A stretch of 34,052 nt of DNA from Bacteroides sp. (GCA_014801815.1 JAAVDM010000022.1:1-34052); one strand, 5' to 3'. Counted from the first letter of the stretch, positions 13,704-21,584 are shown. Numbers and translations are program-made. The notes: generated by a model from the letters alone, not told the origin.

Positions 13704-15026
13704 ATGCAACGTTTCAGAATAATCACAACTATCTGCCTGACGTCCATTCTGCTTATGGTTGCCGGCAACGTATGGTACCTGTATGGACTTTATGATACGA
13801 TAAAGATACAGACAGTGCGAACTGTCAGCGAATGTGTGCGTCGTGCCGACATACTTGAGATAATCACCCGTATCAACAGTTCTTCATCGTTCGGTAATGA
13901 TGATTCGTTTATTAAGCTGACACTAATAGTGCAGGGTGAGAAGACACCGGACGGAGGATATGACTACCCCAATATTCTGGAGAGGTTAGGACAGACTATG
14001 AGCGGTTATTTCCATCTCATAGAAAAGTCGGATACTCTGATGGCCGGAAGAAACTATGCCATAGTTGACAGCATATTCCGCAAGGAACTGAATAATGCCG
14101 GACTTTATCCGAGTGAGGCCATGATATGTCCCTCGTCCGAGAAACCGGACAATCTGAAAAATATGTGGTCGGTTGATTTTTCTATCTCCGAAGGACAGCC
14201 GCCCGTCTACACGGCTTATTTCAGTGCGCTTAACGGTCATATTCTGTCTCAGATGTCAGGTATTATAGCCACCTCGGCAGGTATGCTTGCTCTGACCGGA
14301 TTTTTGATATGGTATCTGCTTCATAGTGTGGGTAAACTGCGCACCATAGAACAGATGAAAGATGACTTTACACACAACATGACTCACGAACTGAAAACAC
14401 CTGTGGCTGTAGCTTACTCTGCGGCCGATTCCATGTTGCGTTATTATGACCAAAGTGATGAAGTAAGAAACAGGAAGTTTTTGAAAATCATAATGCAACG
14501 TCTGAGTTTTCTGTCCGGAATGATTGAGAATATTCTGTCAATGAGCATGGAACGTTTTAAGACAATGAAACTGAATATTGAGGCTGTTGAACTCAGACCG
14601 CTTGTGACCGAGATTGCCGGAATGTATGAACTGAAAGCTGATAAACCTGTGACAATCATGATAGATATTCCGGAGGGTCTTAGTATTATGGCTGATTCGC
14701 TGCATCTTGGCAATGTTATTTCCAATCTTATAGACAATGCAGTGAAATATTCGGGTGATTCTGTTACGGTTGCCATTGCCGCCGATTCAGGAACCATATC
14801 GGTGACAGATGACGGAATAGGCATAGCGAAAGAGAATCTGCCTTACATTTTTGATAAGTTCTATCGTGTGGCTTCGGGCGACCGCTACGAAACAGGCGGT
14901 TACGGTCTCGGACTTTTCTATGTCAGACAGATCACGGAATTGCTCGGTTGGAGTGTAGACGTCAGCAGTCGTCCGGGTAAAGGAACTGTATTTACGATTA
15001 AACTCAGAAAAGATGAAAAAAGATAA
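13704..15026 (+). CDS. Membrane sensor histidine kinase
   Basis: The 440-aa inner-membrane sensor kinase has TM1 at about 7-27, a periplasmic sensor domain (about 30-182) with no family I recognise, and TM2 at about 185-207. The dimerisation domain has the H-box DFTHNMTHELKTPVA (phosphoacceptor His228). An HATPase domain has the N-box NVISNLIDNAVKYS (Asn345), G1 DDGIGIA (369-375), the F-box FDKFYR and G2 GGYGLGL. All catalytic motifs are intact, and there is no HAMP or PAS domain between TM2 and the H-box. The 3' end overlaps the response-regulator gene by 14 bp. The start codon cannot be moved downstream without cutting TM1, although the promoter lies immediately upstream. Confidence 0.95.
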   Translation: MQRFRIITTICLTSILLMVAGNVWYLYGLYDTIKIQTVRTVSECVRRADILEIITRINSSSSFGNDDSFIKLTLIVQGEKTPDGGYDYPNILERLGQTMSGYFHLIEKSDTLMAGRNYAIVDSIFRKELNNAGLYPSEAMICPSSEKPDNLKNMWSVDFSISEGQPPVYTAYFSALNGHILSQMSGIIATSAGMLALTGFLIWYLLHSVGKLRTIEQMKDDFTHNMTHELKTPVAVAYSAADSMLRYYDQSDEVRNRKFLKIIMQRLSFLSGMIENILSMSMERFKTMKLNIEAVELRPLVTEIAGMYELKADKPVTIMIDIPEGLSIMADSLHLGNVISNLIDNAVKYSGDSVTVAIAADSGTISVTDDGIGIAKENLPYIFDKFYRVASGDRYETGGYGLGLFYVRQITELLGWSVDVSSRPGKGTVFTIKLRKDEKR

Positions 15027-15699
15027 GGTTCTTTTAGTGGAAGATGATTCCACGCTATCGTTCATTATTGAAGATGCTCTGACCCGTGAAGGATTCGAAG
15101 TGGTATGTGCCGCAAACGGAGAGGGGGGACTACATCTATTTCAGTCCGTACAACCTGATGTTATTGTGGCCGATGTGATGATGCCGCGTATGGACGGCTT
15201 CGAAATGGTACGGTTCATAAGGCTTACAGCACCGGCGGTGCCTGTATTGTTCCTTACAGCACGCACTGCTCTTGACGATGTGGTCAGAGGCTTTGAAATC
15301 GGTGCTAATGATTACATACGCAAGCCGTTTCAGATTCTTGAACTTGTAGTACGTATAAAAGCACTGCTGAAAAGAAGAAACAGGAGAGCAGCCGAGGATG
15401 CAAAACTTACCGTCGGTGACTGCTCCCTTGACTTTTCTTCTCAACGGTTGAAAGTAGGCAGGAATACAATAGAACTGTCCCATACCGAGGCTGTAATCAT
15501 AGATGAGATGTTCCGTCATCCCAGCGAAGTGGTTGAAGCGAAGACACTGATGTACCGGATATGGCAGAACGATGATTATAACAATCTCAACCGTCTGCAC
15601 GGATTCATCTACAAAATACGCAAATATCTATCCGCTTCAACAACCCTTGAGCTTATAAATATACGTGGTATTGGCTATAAACTTACGGTAGGCGGCTGA
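15013..15699 (+). CDS. OmpR/PhoB-family response regulator
   Basis: The 228-aa protein has a receiver domain (1-118) with the acidic pocket D11/D12, phosphoacceptor Asp54 (VADVMMPRMDG), Thr82 and Lys104 (RKPF). A winged-helix DNA-binding domain follows (about 130-226; LSHTEAVIIDEMFRHPSEVVEAKTLMYRIW, LHGFIYKIRKYL, IRGIGYKLTV). It is the partner of the kinase with which it overlaps by 14 bp. The most likely target is the divergent lipoprotein-receptor operon through the phased repeats at 13624-13663, which also border its own promoter, suggesting autoregulation. Pairing is firm from operon structure; the target is inferred. Confidence 0.95.
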   Translation: MKKDKVLLVEDDSTLSFIIEDALTREGFEVVCAANGEGGLHLFQSVQPDVIVADVMMPRMDGFEMVRFIRLTAPAVPVLFLTARTALDDVVRGFEIGANDYIRKPFQILELVVRIKALLKRRNRRAAEDAKLTVGDCSLDFSSQRLKVGRNTIELSHTEAVIIDEMFRHPSEVVEAKTLMYRIWQNDDYNNLNRLHGFIYKIRKYLSASTTLELINIRGIGYKLTVGG

Positions 15700-15733
15700 T
15701 AGCCTTTCTCCGTATATACGTTAACAGAAGGGG

Positions 15734-16401
15734 TCAGTGCTTATTGAGTTCTGATACTTTAGCTACAAGCCGGCGTCCGATTTCGTAACAGGCTTGTTCA
15801 TCAAGCGGGAACTGTCTGTCACGGTGTATACATTTCTCTTCCTCACTGAACAGTGACATATCTATTTTTGAGTAATCGGCAAACTGGTAGGTGTCACAAG
15901 AGAAATACTGTTCGGCATAACCGAGTACTCTTTCAAGTTTCTCACGGTTTGAGCCGAGAATTACAGGATAATGATATTGATCCAGCCATTTTTCCGGACA
16001 GTTCATTGTGAAAATTATTGCTGCCGGCATATACGGTCAAGTATTCTCTGTCTTATGCCGTCTTCATAGAGATAGCTGTCAAGAGGAAACAGAAATCTCT
16101 CAATAAAGGCACGGGTATAGGCCGTAGGGTAGGAGAAATAGACCGGCGAGCCTATTACTATGGCATCGGCCTCAAGTGCTTTTTCAAGTATAAGAGCATC
16201 GCGCACTGCGCATAAACCGTGAGTTTTGCTACCTTTGCGTTTACACGCGAAACAGCTGACACAGCCTTTGAACTGCTGTGAGTAGAGATTTATCATTTCC
16301 GTTTCAGCGCCTGTTGAGGCTGCACCTTCAAGCGCTTTACCCACTAATGTGGCTGTATTCCACTGTTTGCGCGGGCTACCGTTTATACCGAGTATTTTCA
16401 T
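15734..16401 (-). pseudogene. Flavodoxin-like NAD(P)H-dependent FMN reductase, split by a one-base frameshift
   Basis: The first frame (ATG 16401) reads MKILGINGSPRKQWNTATLVGKALEGA, the FMN phosphate-binding loop, then CVSCFACKRKG and VIGSPVYFSYPTAYTRAFIERFLFPLD, and ends out of frame as RICRQQ-stop at 16015. The second frame picks up without a gap: MPAAIIFTMNCPEKWLDQYHYPVILGSN...VSELNKH. The family continues LDRI(M)PAAIIFTMN, so one base is missing around 16028-16032 (CGTATATGCC where CGTATAATGCC would restore the frame). The restored protein would be about 222 aa, normal for iron-sulfur-flavoprotein/NADPH-dependent FMN reductases with a Cys-rich CxxCxxC loop. The second half has its own ATG at the junction. 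It could be a real mutation, an assembly error, or re-initiation producing two fragments. Confidence 0.82.
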
Positions 16402-16500
16402 GTGTTTGTTTTTTGTGGTTTCTATAAGGGAGTATCCGGACTTAAGTAGGAGTCTGTCAAATTAAATCTTTCCCTTTATTTGGACACTTGGAAGGTCAGA

Positions 16501-16695
16501 TAAGTAGCTCTTAAAAATTAATGAACATATAAAACGTAGTTATTTTTGAGGCGATTCGGGTGCGGAGCGAAGGAGAATACTTCAGTATTCGACTGAGTGA
16601 CAAGCACGAAGCGGCCAAAAATAACAAGTTTTATTGTTCAAGATTCAAAAACTGTATCTCAAAACATATATCGTTTAATTTTTAAGAGCTACTTA
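16501..16695. mobile_element. 195-bp MITE-like foldback element, copy A
   Basis: The ends are perfect 20-bp terminal inverted repeats: TAAGTAGCTCTTAAAAATTA at 16501-16520 and its complement at 16676-16695. Inside lies a second dyad (GTTATTTTTG 16539-16548 with CAAAAATAAC 16616-16625) and at the centre a small hairpin (GAATAC...GTATTC, 16575-16590), so the whole element can fold on itself. There is no coding capacity. A second element of exactly the same length and plan lies at 26511-26705, and a deleted relative at 21460-21539. It is inserted upstream of the ompA-type promoter. Confidence 0.75.
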
Positions 16696-16840
16696 CTCTC
16701 TAAGAGACATTGGGTGTCTGTATATGGGTTGGGCTGTTTAACTTTCCTATGAGAAAGTTGAGAGATGAAGTATAAAAGTCATTGGAGAAGATAACCAAAT
16801 TAAAAAAGATTAAGAAAATATATAAAAATTTTTATAAAAT

Positions 16841-16848
16841 TATTTTTG
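16841..16848 (+). promoter_or_regulatory. Promoter -7 element of the ompA-type gene, with a long leader
   Basis: TATTTTTG matches the -7 consensus in a very AT-rich tract. The start codon is 234 bp downstream, so the mRNA would have an untranslated leader of about 225 nt, long enough for post-transcriptional control. No other good promoter match lies closer. The rest of the 16696-17081 interval holds a small hairpin near 16740-16758 (AACTTTC...GAAAGTT) and no gene. Confidence 0.5.
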
Positions 16849-17081
16849 TTGATACACAGTGATATAACTATCGGAGTAAATAAAAAAACATCACATTTCT
16901 TAACAAATTAAGAACTTTTTTTAAAATAAGTCATTATATAGACAGACGACAATCTTAATGTTGAGAATGACGAATGACAAAAGGATATAAGAGAGGTTCA
17001 TTACTCCACATGAGATTTTCTGAAAAAGGTACTTTGGAGCTAACCCCTCCATTTTAATTAAAGCTAAACCAATTTTAAACT

Positions 17082-18230
17082 ATGAAAAAAATTATCATTA
17101 CTACAGCTATGGCATTAGTCTCCATGTTCGTAGCGTCTGCCCAGAAAGCAATCGAGACTCCGAAATTTGGAGAGAACTGGTCGCTCGGTATCAAAGGTGG
17201 TGTTACTACACCTATGTCTAACAACGCATTCTTCGGTGCAATGCGTCCTGTAGTTGGTCTTCAGCTTGACAAGAAAATAACTCCGACTTTCAGAGTTGGT
17301 GCTGAGAGTCTGTTTGGAATAAATACCTCTTCTGTAAGAGGCCCTCACAGCAAAACAGCTTTTGATGATTCGTATGTAGGTGCATTCGGAGCTGTAAATC
17401 TGTTTAATCTCTTCGGAGGTTATCCCGGTCACACACGTCCGTTCGATATCGAGGCTCAGGCCGGTGCAGGTTGGGGGCACAGATTCGAGACTGCTGTTAA
17501 GGATATAAACTATTTCGGTACTAAAGCCGGTCTTAACTTCAATTTCAATGTAAGTGATGAAGTTACAGTATCAGTAAGCCCGTCAGTTCTCTGGAACATG
17601 AGCGGTGAGCCGAAGGTTGAGCAGGCTTCTGCTTCTTATGATAAGAATCGTGCCAATTTCAATCTTACAGCAGGTGTTGCCTATAACTTTGGCGGTAACG
17701 GCTTCAGAGTCGTAAGGCCTTACGATCAGGCTGAGGTAGACGCTCTTAACGGTCAGATTAACAGTCTCCGTGGCACAGTTGACGCTCAGGCCGCTGAGAA
17801 CGCAGCTCTCGCTGCAAAAGCAGCTTCTCTTGCAAGCCAGGTTGAACAGCTTAGAAATCAGCCTCCGAAGGTAGTTGAGCAGGTTAAGGTTAAGAACAAC
17901 CTTGAGTCAGTACGCTATGTCTTCTTCAAGATAGGTTCTTCTGTAATCGGTGCTGACCAGCAGCCGAATGTAGAAATGATTGCCGCTTACCTCAACAATC
18001 ACCCCGGAAGCAAGGTTGTCATCAAGGGCTATGCTTCAAAAGACGGTCCGGAAGAGCTGAACATCCGTCTCGCCAATCAGCGTGCCAACTCTGTTAAGGA
18101 TGCTCTTATGAAGCGCTATAAGATTCCTGCATCGAGAATCCAGGCCGAAGGTTGCGGTATCGGTGAGATGTTCGAGGAAGAATCATGGAACCGCGTAGCA
18201 ATCTGTATCCTTGAAACAGGTACGAAATAA
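17082..18230 (+). CDS. OmpA-family outer-membrane protein with peptidoglycan-binding domain
   Basis: The 382-aa protein has a signal peptide MKKIIITTAMALVSMFVASA (cleavage before QK, residue 21). An eight-stranded-type beta-barrel domain follows (about 30-205, alternating pattern, ending LTAGVAYNFGGNGFR). A linker with a short coiled coil is Ala/Leu-rich with heptads (VDALNGQINSLRGTVDAQAAENAALAAK..., about 218-264). The OmpA/Pal domain spans about 270-382 (VFFKIGSSVIGADQQPNVEMIAAYL, VVIKGYASKDGPEELNIRLANQRANSVKDAL, RVAICI). Such proteins anchor the outer membrane to peptidoglycan and are among the most abundant proteins of Bacteroidota. It is monocistronic: a long AT-rich leader before it and a strong terminator directly after. 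Codon use looks biased toward a highly expressed gene. Confidence 0.95.
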   Translation: MKKIIITTAMALVSMFVASAQKAIETPKFGENWSLGIKGGVTTPMSNNAFFGAMRPVVGLQLDKKITPTFRVGAESLFGINTSSVRGPHSKTAFDDSYVGAFGAVNLFNLFGGYPGHTRPFDIEAQAGAGWGHRFETAVKDINYFGTKAGLNFNFNVSDEVTVSVSPSVLWNMSGEPKVEQASASYDKNRANFNLTAGVAYNFGGNGFRVVRPYDQAEVDALNGQINSLRGTVDAQAAENAALAAKAASLASQVEQLRNQPPKVVEQVKVKNNLESVRYVFFKIGSSVIGADQQPNVEMIAAYLNNHPGSKVVIKGYASKDGPEELNIRLANQRANSVKDALMKRYKIPASRIQAEGCGIGEMFEEESWNRVAICILETGTK

Positions 18231-18275
18231 TACATTGTGCAGATTATAAAAGACACTGAACAGTAAATATCTATA

Positions 18276-18313
18276 ATAAAGTCCGGGCTGCTTGTAAGCG
18301 GCCCGGACTTTAT
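18276..18313 (+). terminator. Terminator of the ompA-type gene
   Basis: The 13-bp perfect arms ATAAAGTCCGGGC and GCCCGGACTTTAT enclose a loop that itself can pair (GCTT/AAGC). It lies 46 bp past the stop codon. Its right edge overlaps the first possible ATG (18312) of the following regulator, which is one reason to prefer the second ATG. Confidence 0.85.
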
Positions 18314-18326
18314 GCGTTTGAAATAT

Positions 18327-18679
18327 ATGGAAGAAGATTTGAATGTTATAGGTGAGGAACTGCGTGAGAAAGACTGTCCTGATCTGCGTCGAAATATTCT
18401 ATCGGTACTTGACACTCTTGATGTGCTGTCGGGTAAGTGGACTGTTCCGGTGGCATGGCTATAATCAAGGGACATTCACGTTTTTCCGCAATCAGAGATT
18501 TTTGGTCCGGCCTGACCGATAAGGTACTGTATACTACACTCAATCATCTTATTCTCAATCGTATGGTGATAAAAAAAGGAGAGAATTATATTATCACCGA
18601 ACATGGTGTATCACTTTATAAAGTAATACAGGAAATGTGTGCCTGGGGACAACGTCACCGACATGTAATGTTGGAATGA
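18327..18679 (+). pseudogene. HxlR-type winged-helix regulator, broken by a one-base frameshift
   Basis: The frame beginning MEEDLNVIGEELREKDCPDLRRNILSVLDTLDVLSGKWTVPV shows the HxlR hallmark (conserved Cys, then GGKW-like SGKW) but ends at TAA 18462-18464. The +1 frame carries on with MAIIKGHSRFSAIRDFWSGLTDKVLYTTLNHLILNRMVIKK...IITEHGVSLYKVIQEMCAWGQRH, the exact remainder of an HxlR domain (GxxRFxxI, LTxKxLxxxLxxLxxxxxI, W G). One base is missing at about 18453-18455; adding it restores a protein of about 118 aa. HxlR proteins are redox- or aldehyde-responsive repressors, commonly next to the reductase they control. The broken flavodoxin-like reductase 2 kb away may once have been its target, but ompA lies between. 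It could also be a sequencing error. Confidence 0.8.
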
Positions 18680-18801
18680 TAAGATAACTCTCTCCGGAAC
18701 GGAATAGATTTTTTATGACCTATGTTGGACTGATTATTTGCGTTATAGCGGTCACCTTATGTTGATTGATTTCTTGCCGATCATATATAAAATTCCTCCA
18801 T

Positions 18802-18815
18802 TTAAGAGCTACTTA
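18802..18815. repeat. Solo end of the 195-bp MITE-like element
   Basis: TTAAGAGCTACTTA is identical to the right terminus of copy A (16676-16695 includes the same string). Nothing of the element body is present on either side, so it is a scar or an independent occurrence of the end motif. Confidence 0.4.
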
Positions 18816-18850
18816 TCTATTACAATATATCATATAATAAATATATTTGT

Positions 18851-18858
18851 TATTTTTG
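18851..18858 (+). promoter_or_regulatory. Promoter -7 element of the small ORF-hipBA operon
   Basis: TATTTTTG, followed by C, lies 24 bp before the ATG of the 50-codon ORF. An overlapping match (TATATTTG, 18842-18849) is the alternative. Confidence 0.55.
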
Positions 18859-18881
18859 CATAATTAAAAGATAGATTGAGC

Positions 18882-19034
18882 ATGGTAGAGGAAGCTTCTT
18901 CGAATAAGACCAATGTCTTGCAGAGACTACTATTCAAAACAAACATCGAAATTCAACGAATGATTTATCAACAATTTTGTAGAGAGGAAAAGAGCTACTA
19001 TACATCTGGTTTTACGGAGCAGAATCTAATTTGA
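18882..19034 (+). CDS. Small hypothetical protein leading the hipBA operon (50 aa)
   Basis: Fifty codons from ATG 18882 read MVEEASSNKTNVLQRLLFKTNIEI... and end FTEQNLI-stop. Support comes from position: a good promoter sits 24 bp upstream, and its TGA (19032-19034) lies 5 bp before the hipB ATG, a spacing typical of coupled genes. No family is recognised; composition suggests a soluble, mostly helical, Gln/Glu-rich peptide. It could be an accessory antitoxin subunit, a leader peptide, or a chance frame. It is too short and too different to be the HipS subunit of HipBST systems, and the HipA downstream is full length. Confidence 0.5.
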   Translation: MVEEASSNKTNVLQRLLFKTNIEIQRMIYQQFCREEKSYYTSGFTEQNLI

Positions 19035-19039
19035 ATAAA

Positions 19040-19360
19040 ATGGCAAAAAACACTATGGGAACTAAATTACCCCGAAAGTTGGAGCAAAAAATGGCTATTA
19101 TGGGTGAGCAGATAAAACTTGCCCGGTTACGTCGTAACCTCTCTATAGCTCAGGTCGCGGAACGAGCCACTTGCTCGCCTCTTACGATAAACCGTATTGA
19201 AAAAGGGTCTCCGACTGTTTCAATCGGTATCTATGCCCGTGTTCTCTATGCCCTACAATTGGATGACGATCTTCTGCTAATTGCAAAGGAAGATATCCTT
19301 GGTCGTACATTACAGGATTTAAGCCTTAAGCATCGTCAACGTGCATCAAAGAAAGAATAA
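19040..19360 (+). CDS. hipB: HipB-type XRE antitoxin/repressor
   Basis: The 106-aa helix-turn-helix protein has MGEQIKLARLRRNLSIAQVAERATCSPLTINRIEKGSPTVSIGIYARVLYALQLDDDLLLIA, a complete Cro/XRE domain at about 25-85. A basic tail ending RQRASKKE follows. HipB binds and neutralises HipA and represses the operon. I start it at ATG 19040 (MAKNTMGT). The frame extends three codons further to a TTG that overlaps the stop of the small ORF. It is followed 3 bp later by hipA, the canonical antitoxin-toxin order. The symbol is used in the family sense. Confidence 0.88.
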   Translation: MAKNTMGTKLPRKLEQKMAIMGEQIKLARLRRNLSIAQVAERATCSPLTINRIEKGSPTVSIGIYARVLYALQLDDDLLLIAKEDILGRTLQDLSLKHRQRASKKE

Positions 19361-19363
19361 GTT

Positions 19364-20620
19364 ATGAAGAAGTTATATGTATATGCTGATTTTGATTGGC
19401 TCGACACGCCCCAACTGATTGGAGAATTGTCGTATGACTTGGTTCGTGGCAGCGAGACATACGGTTTCTCGTATGATAAGGAATGGCTTGTAAAATATGG
19501 CGACGTGTTTCTCAGTGAAGATTTACAGAACTATCCCGGAATTCAGTACTCTCGTCCTGAACGGGATATATTTGCCTGTTTCTCCGATGCACTGCCTGAC
19601 CGCTGGGGACGTACATTGCTGAATCGTCGTGAGCAGATTGTCGCTTCTGAAGAAAAACGACCGGTTCGTCGTCTCACATCTTTTGACTACCTGAAGGGAA
19701 TTGATGACGAGTCACGAATGGGTGGTTTCCGATTTGCGGAAATACCCGGTGGTAAGTTCATCAATTGCGAAGCCAGTTTGCGAGTGCCACCATTGGCAAG
19801 TGTCAGAGAGCTTATGCACGCAGCTTATGAGATTGAAGTCAGTGAGGAAAAGCATCTTTTACCATCAAAAAAATGGCTCTCTCAGTTGCTACATTCGGGC
19901 ACATCGCTCGGTGGAGCAAGACCAAAAGCCTCCGTCATTGACGAGGATGGTAAATTGACTGTCGCTAAGTTCCCTTCACGAAAAGATGATTATGATATTG
20001 GACTTTGGGAGCATTTCAGTCATGTTATGGGTCGGAAAGCCGGATTGAATGTAGCTGCGACACGTACAATTCCGGGAGATGATTATCATATCTTGCTCTC
20101 AAAGCGATTTGACCGCAGCGATATTGGTAAGAGAGTACATTTCGCGTCAGCGTTGACTCTCCTTGGACTGACCGATGGCGACAACGCATCTGCCGGCTAT
20201 GGTTATCCCGATATAGTTGATTTTATTATCCAACATGGCAGTAATGTTAAACAAAATTTAGAAGAGTTATATCGTCGTGTTGCATTTTACATCGTTGTCG
20301 GAAACTCAGATGATCATTTCCGCAATCATGGTTTTTTATTGACGCGCAAGGGCTGGGAACTTTCCCCTGCATACGATATCAATCCGACCCTTTCCGATAA
20401 TCAAAGCCTCTTGATTAACTGCTCGACAAATGAAGCAGACCTGGATATTCTTTGGGAATCATCCGAAGAATATATGCTATCTGCCGAAAAAGCTAAATTC
20501 ATCATTAACGAAGTAAAATCAGCAATGAAATCATGGCGAGATGAGGCTCGGAAACTTAGACTACCGCAACGCGAGATAGATATGTTTGCATTTCACTTTG
20601 ATAAATGGATAAGCGATTAA
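19364..20620 (+). CDS. hipA: HipA-type serine/threonine kinase toxin
   Basis: HipA toxins phosphorylate a translation factor or tRNA synthetase and cause growth arrest; HipB counteracts this. The 418-aa product has the N-terminal HipA subdomain (about 1-105; GELSYDL, FSYDKEWL, FACFSDALPDRWGRTLL). The kinase core has the Ser-containing loop SGTSLGGARPK (Ser181, equivalent to the autophosphorylated loop), LTVAKFPS with Lys202, the catalytic loop GNSDDHFRNHGFL (Asp316/Asp317, Asn321) and the metal-binding AYDINPT (Asp338). All essential residues are visible, so it should be active. Length matches full-length HipA rather than the short HipT. A small hairpin 48 bp downstream likely terminates the operon. 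Confidence 0.93.
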   Translation: MKKLYVYADFDWLDTPQLIGELSYDLVRGSETYGFSYDKEWLVKYGDVFLSEDLQNYPGIQYSRPERDIFACFSDALPDRWGRTLLNRREQIVASEEKRPVRRLTSFDYLKGIDDESRMGGFRFAEIPGGKFINCEASLRVPPLASVRELMHAAYEIEVSEEKHLLPSKKWLSQLLHSGTSLGGARPKASVIDEDGKLTVAKFPSRKDDYDIGLWEHFSHVMGRKAGLNVAATRTIPGDDYHILLSKRFDRSDIGKRVHFASALTLLGLTDGDNASAGYGYPDIVDFIIQHGSNVKQNLEELYRRVAFYIVVGNSDDHFRNHGFLLTRKGWELSPAYDINPTLSDNQSLLINCSTNEADLDILWESSEEYMLSAEKAKFIINEVKSAMKSWRDEARKLRLPQREIDMFAFHFDKWISD

Positions 20621-20667
20621 GTGGTTAAGCGAAGGAACAATTCGTGAGATAATTTGTCTGAAGTTGT

Positions 20668-20691
20668 TTACACTTATTTCTATAAGTGTAA
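20668..20691 (+). terminator. Weak terminator after hipA
   Basis: The 10-bp perfect arms TTACACTTAT / ATAAGTGTAA are separated by TTCT, 48 bp after the hipA stop. AT-rich DNA follows. Nothing else was recognised from 20692 to the cupin promoter. Confidence 0.5.
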
Positions 20692-20902
20692 TAAAATAGT
20701 AAAATAATTAAAATACAGCGTATTCCGTAAATTTACTTAAAAAATTTCACAAATCAAATTAGTTTAAATAACCTCAGCTACTTAGATAATAAAGTTGTGA
20801 CAGATATATTGAAAAAAGAAAATCGCTGATATTCACAAATAATTACTTTGAGGTAAGTAGGTTACTTCTCAGTAATGTCTTGTGGTAATGAAGAATAAAA
20901 TG

Positions 20903-20910
20903 TAAATTTG
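20903..20910 (+). promoter_or_regulatory. Promoter -7 element of the cupin gene
   Basis: TAAATTTG followed by C matches the -7 consensus and lies 67 bp before the cupin ATG, implying a leader of about 60 nt. Confidence 0.6.
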
Positions 20911-20977
20911 CAATATATGAATGAAGAATAGCTTTTTGTAGAAAAAGTTGGTGTAAATTATTATCAATTCTAAATAT

Positions 20978-21388
20978 ATGAACCAGATCAAGACAATTAA
21001 TAAGGGTGAGAAATTAGCCCATGCCTCAGTCGGCAATCTGCACGGCTTCGAGGGTAAACAGTTTGTGAAAGACGCTACTGGTGCAACTTCATGCGAGATT
21101 TCATTCGGCACTCTTCCCGCCGGCGAGACAGTGCCTTTCTTCCACAGCCATAAAGAGAATGAGGAAAATTACATAATTCTTTCCGGTGCCGGAAGATTTC
21201 AGGTTGACGATGATGTGTTCGATGTGGCTGAGGGTTCTGTAATCAGAGTGGCAACCAATTGCGATCGTAATCTCAAATGCACTTCGGCTGAACCGATGAC
21301 ATATATCTGCATTCAGGCCAAAGAGGGAAGTCTCGGCGGTTATACCATGACAGACGCTGCAATCACAGAGCGTGAGAACCTACTTTGA
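20978..21388 (+). CDS. Single-domain cupin protein
   Basis: The 136-aa small beta-barrel protein has cupin motif 1 at LPAGETVPFFHSHKENEENYIILSG. His56, His58 and Glu63 are placed to bind a metal. Motif 2 (about 83-100, VAEGSVIRVATNCDRNLKC) is weak: the usual PxxxxHxxxN is replaced by VATNCDRNL, so the fourth metal ligand is not obvious. Such proteins range from isomerases to ligand sensors and the substrate cannot be told. It is transcribed alone, with its own promoter and a very strong hairpin 11 bp after the stop. The start ATG (MNQIKTINKGEKL) fits the family N-terminus. Confidence 0.85.
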   Translation: MNQIKTINKGEKLAHASVGNLHGFEGKQFVKDATGATSCEISFGTLPAGETVPFFHSHKENEENYIILSGAGRFQVDDDVFDVAEGSVIRVATNCDRNLKCTSAEPMTYICIQAKEGSLGGYTMTDAAITERENLL

Positions 21389-21399
21389 TTCTGATATAG

Positions 21400-21459
21400 C
21401 TGATATTAATACGGACGGTCTTAAAACCTCGGTTTTAAGACCGTCCGTATTAATATCAG
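21400..21459. terminator. 29-bp perfect hairpin after the cupin gene
   Basis: The arms 21400-21428 and 21431-21459 are exact complements, with a 2-nt loop (TC). It lacks a U-tract. Like the palindrome at 765-810, it belongs to the class of very long loop-poor hairpins at gene ends in this window. Confidence 0.75.
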
Positions 21460-21539
21460 TTCTTAAAAATTAAAGATATATGGTTTCAGTTACAGTCTTT
21501 GAATCTTGAATATGTTCATTAATTTTTAAGGGATGCTTA
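21460..21539. mobile_element. Internally deleted copy of the 195-bp MITE-like element (copy D)
   Basis: The left 50 bp (TCTTAAAAATTAAAGATATA... to TTTGAATCTTGAA) match the reverse complement of the right arm of copy A. The right 30 bp (TATGTTCATTAATTTTTAAG) match the reverse complement of its left arm. The central 110 bp or so are missing, with the junction right after CTTGAA. Internal deletion with retained ends is typical of MITEs. It lies between two terminator hairpins. Confidence 0.65.
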
Positions 21540-21584
21540 TCATTTGCCTTATACAACGTAGTGTGTTAAGAAACTTTGTGATAT

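Noticed and set aside
18882..20620. Interpreting the three-gene hip operon as HipBST
   Set aside because: HipBST has a short HipT lacking the N-terminal subdomain and a HipS of about 100 aa; here HipA is full length with its N-subdomain and the extra ORF precedes hipB and is only 50 aa.
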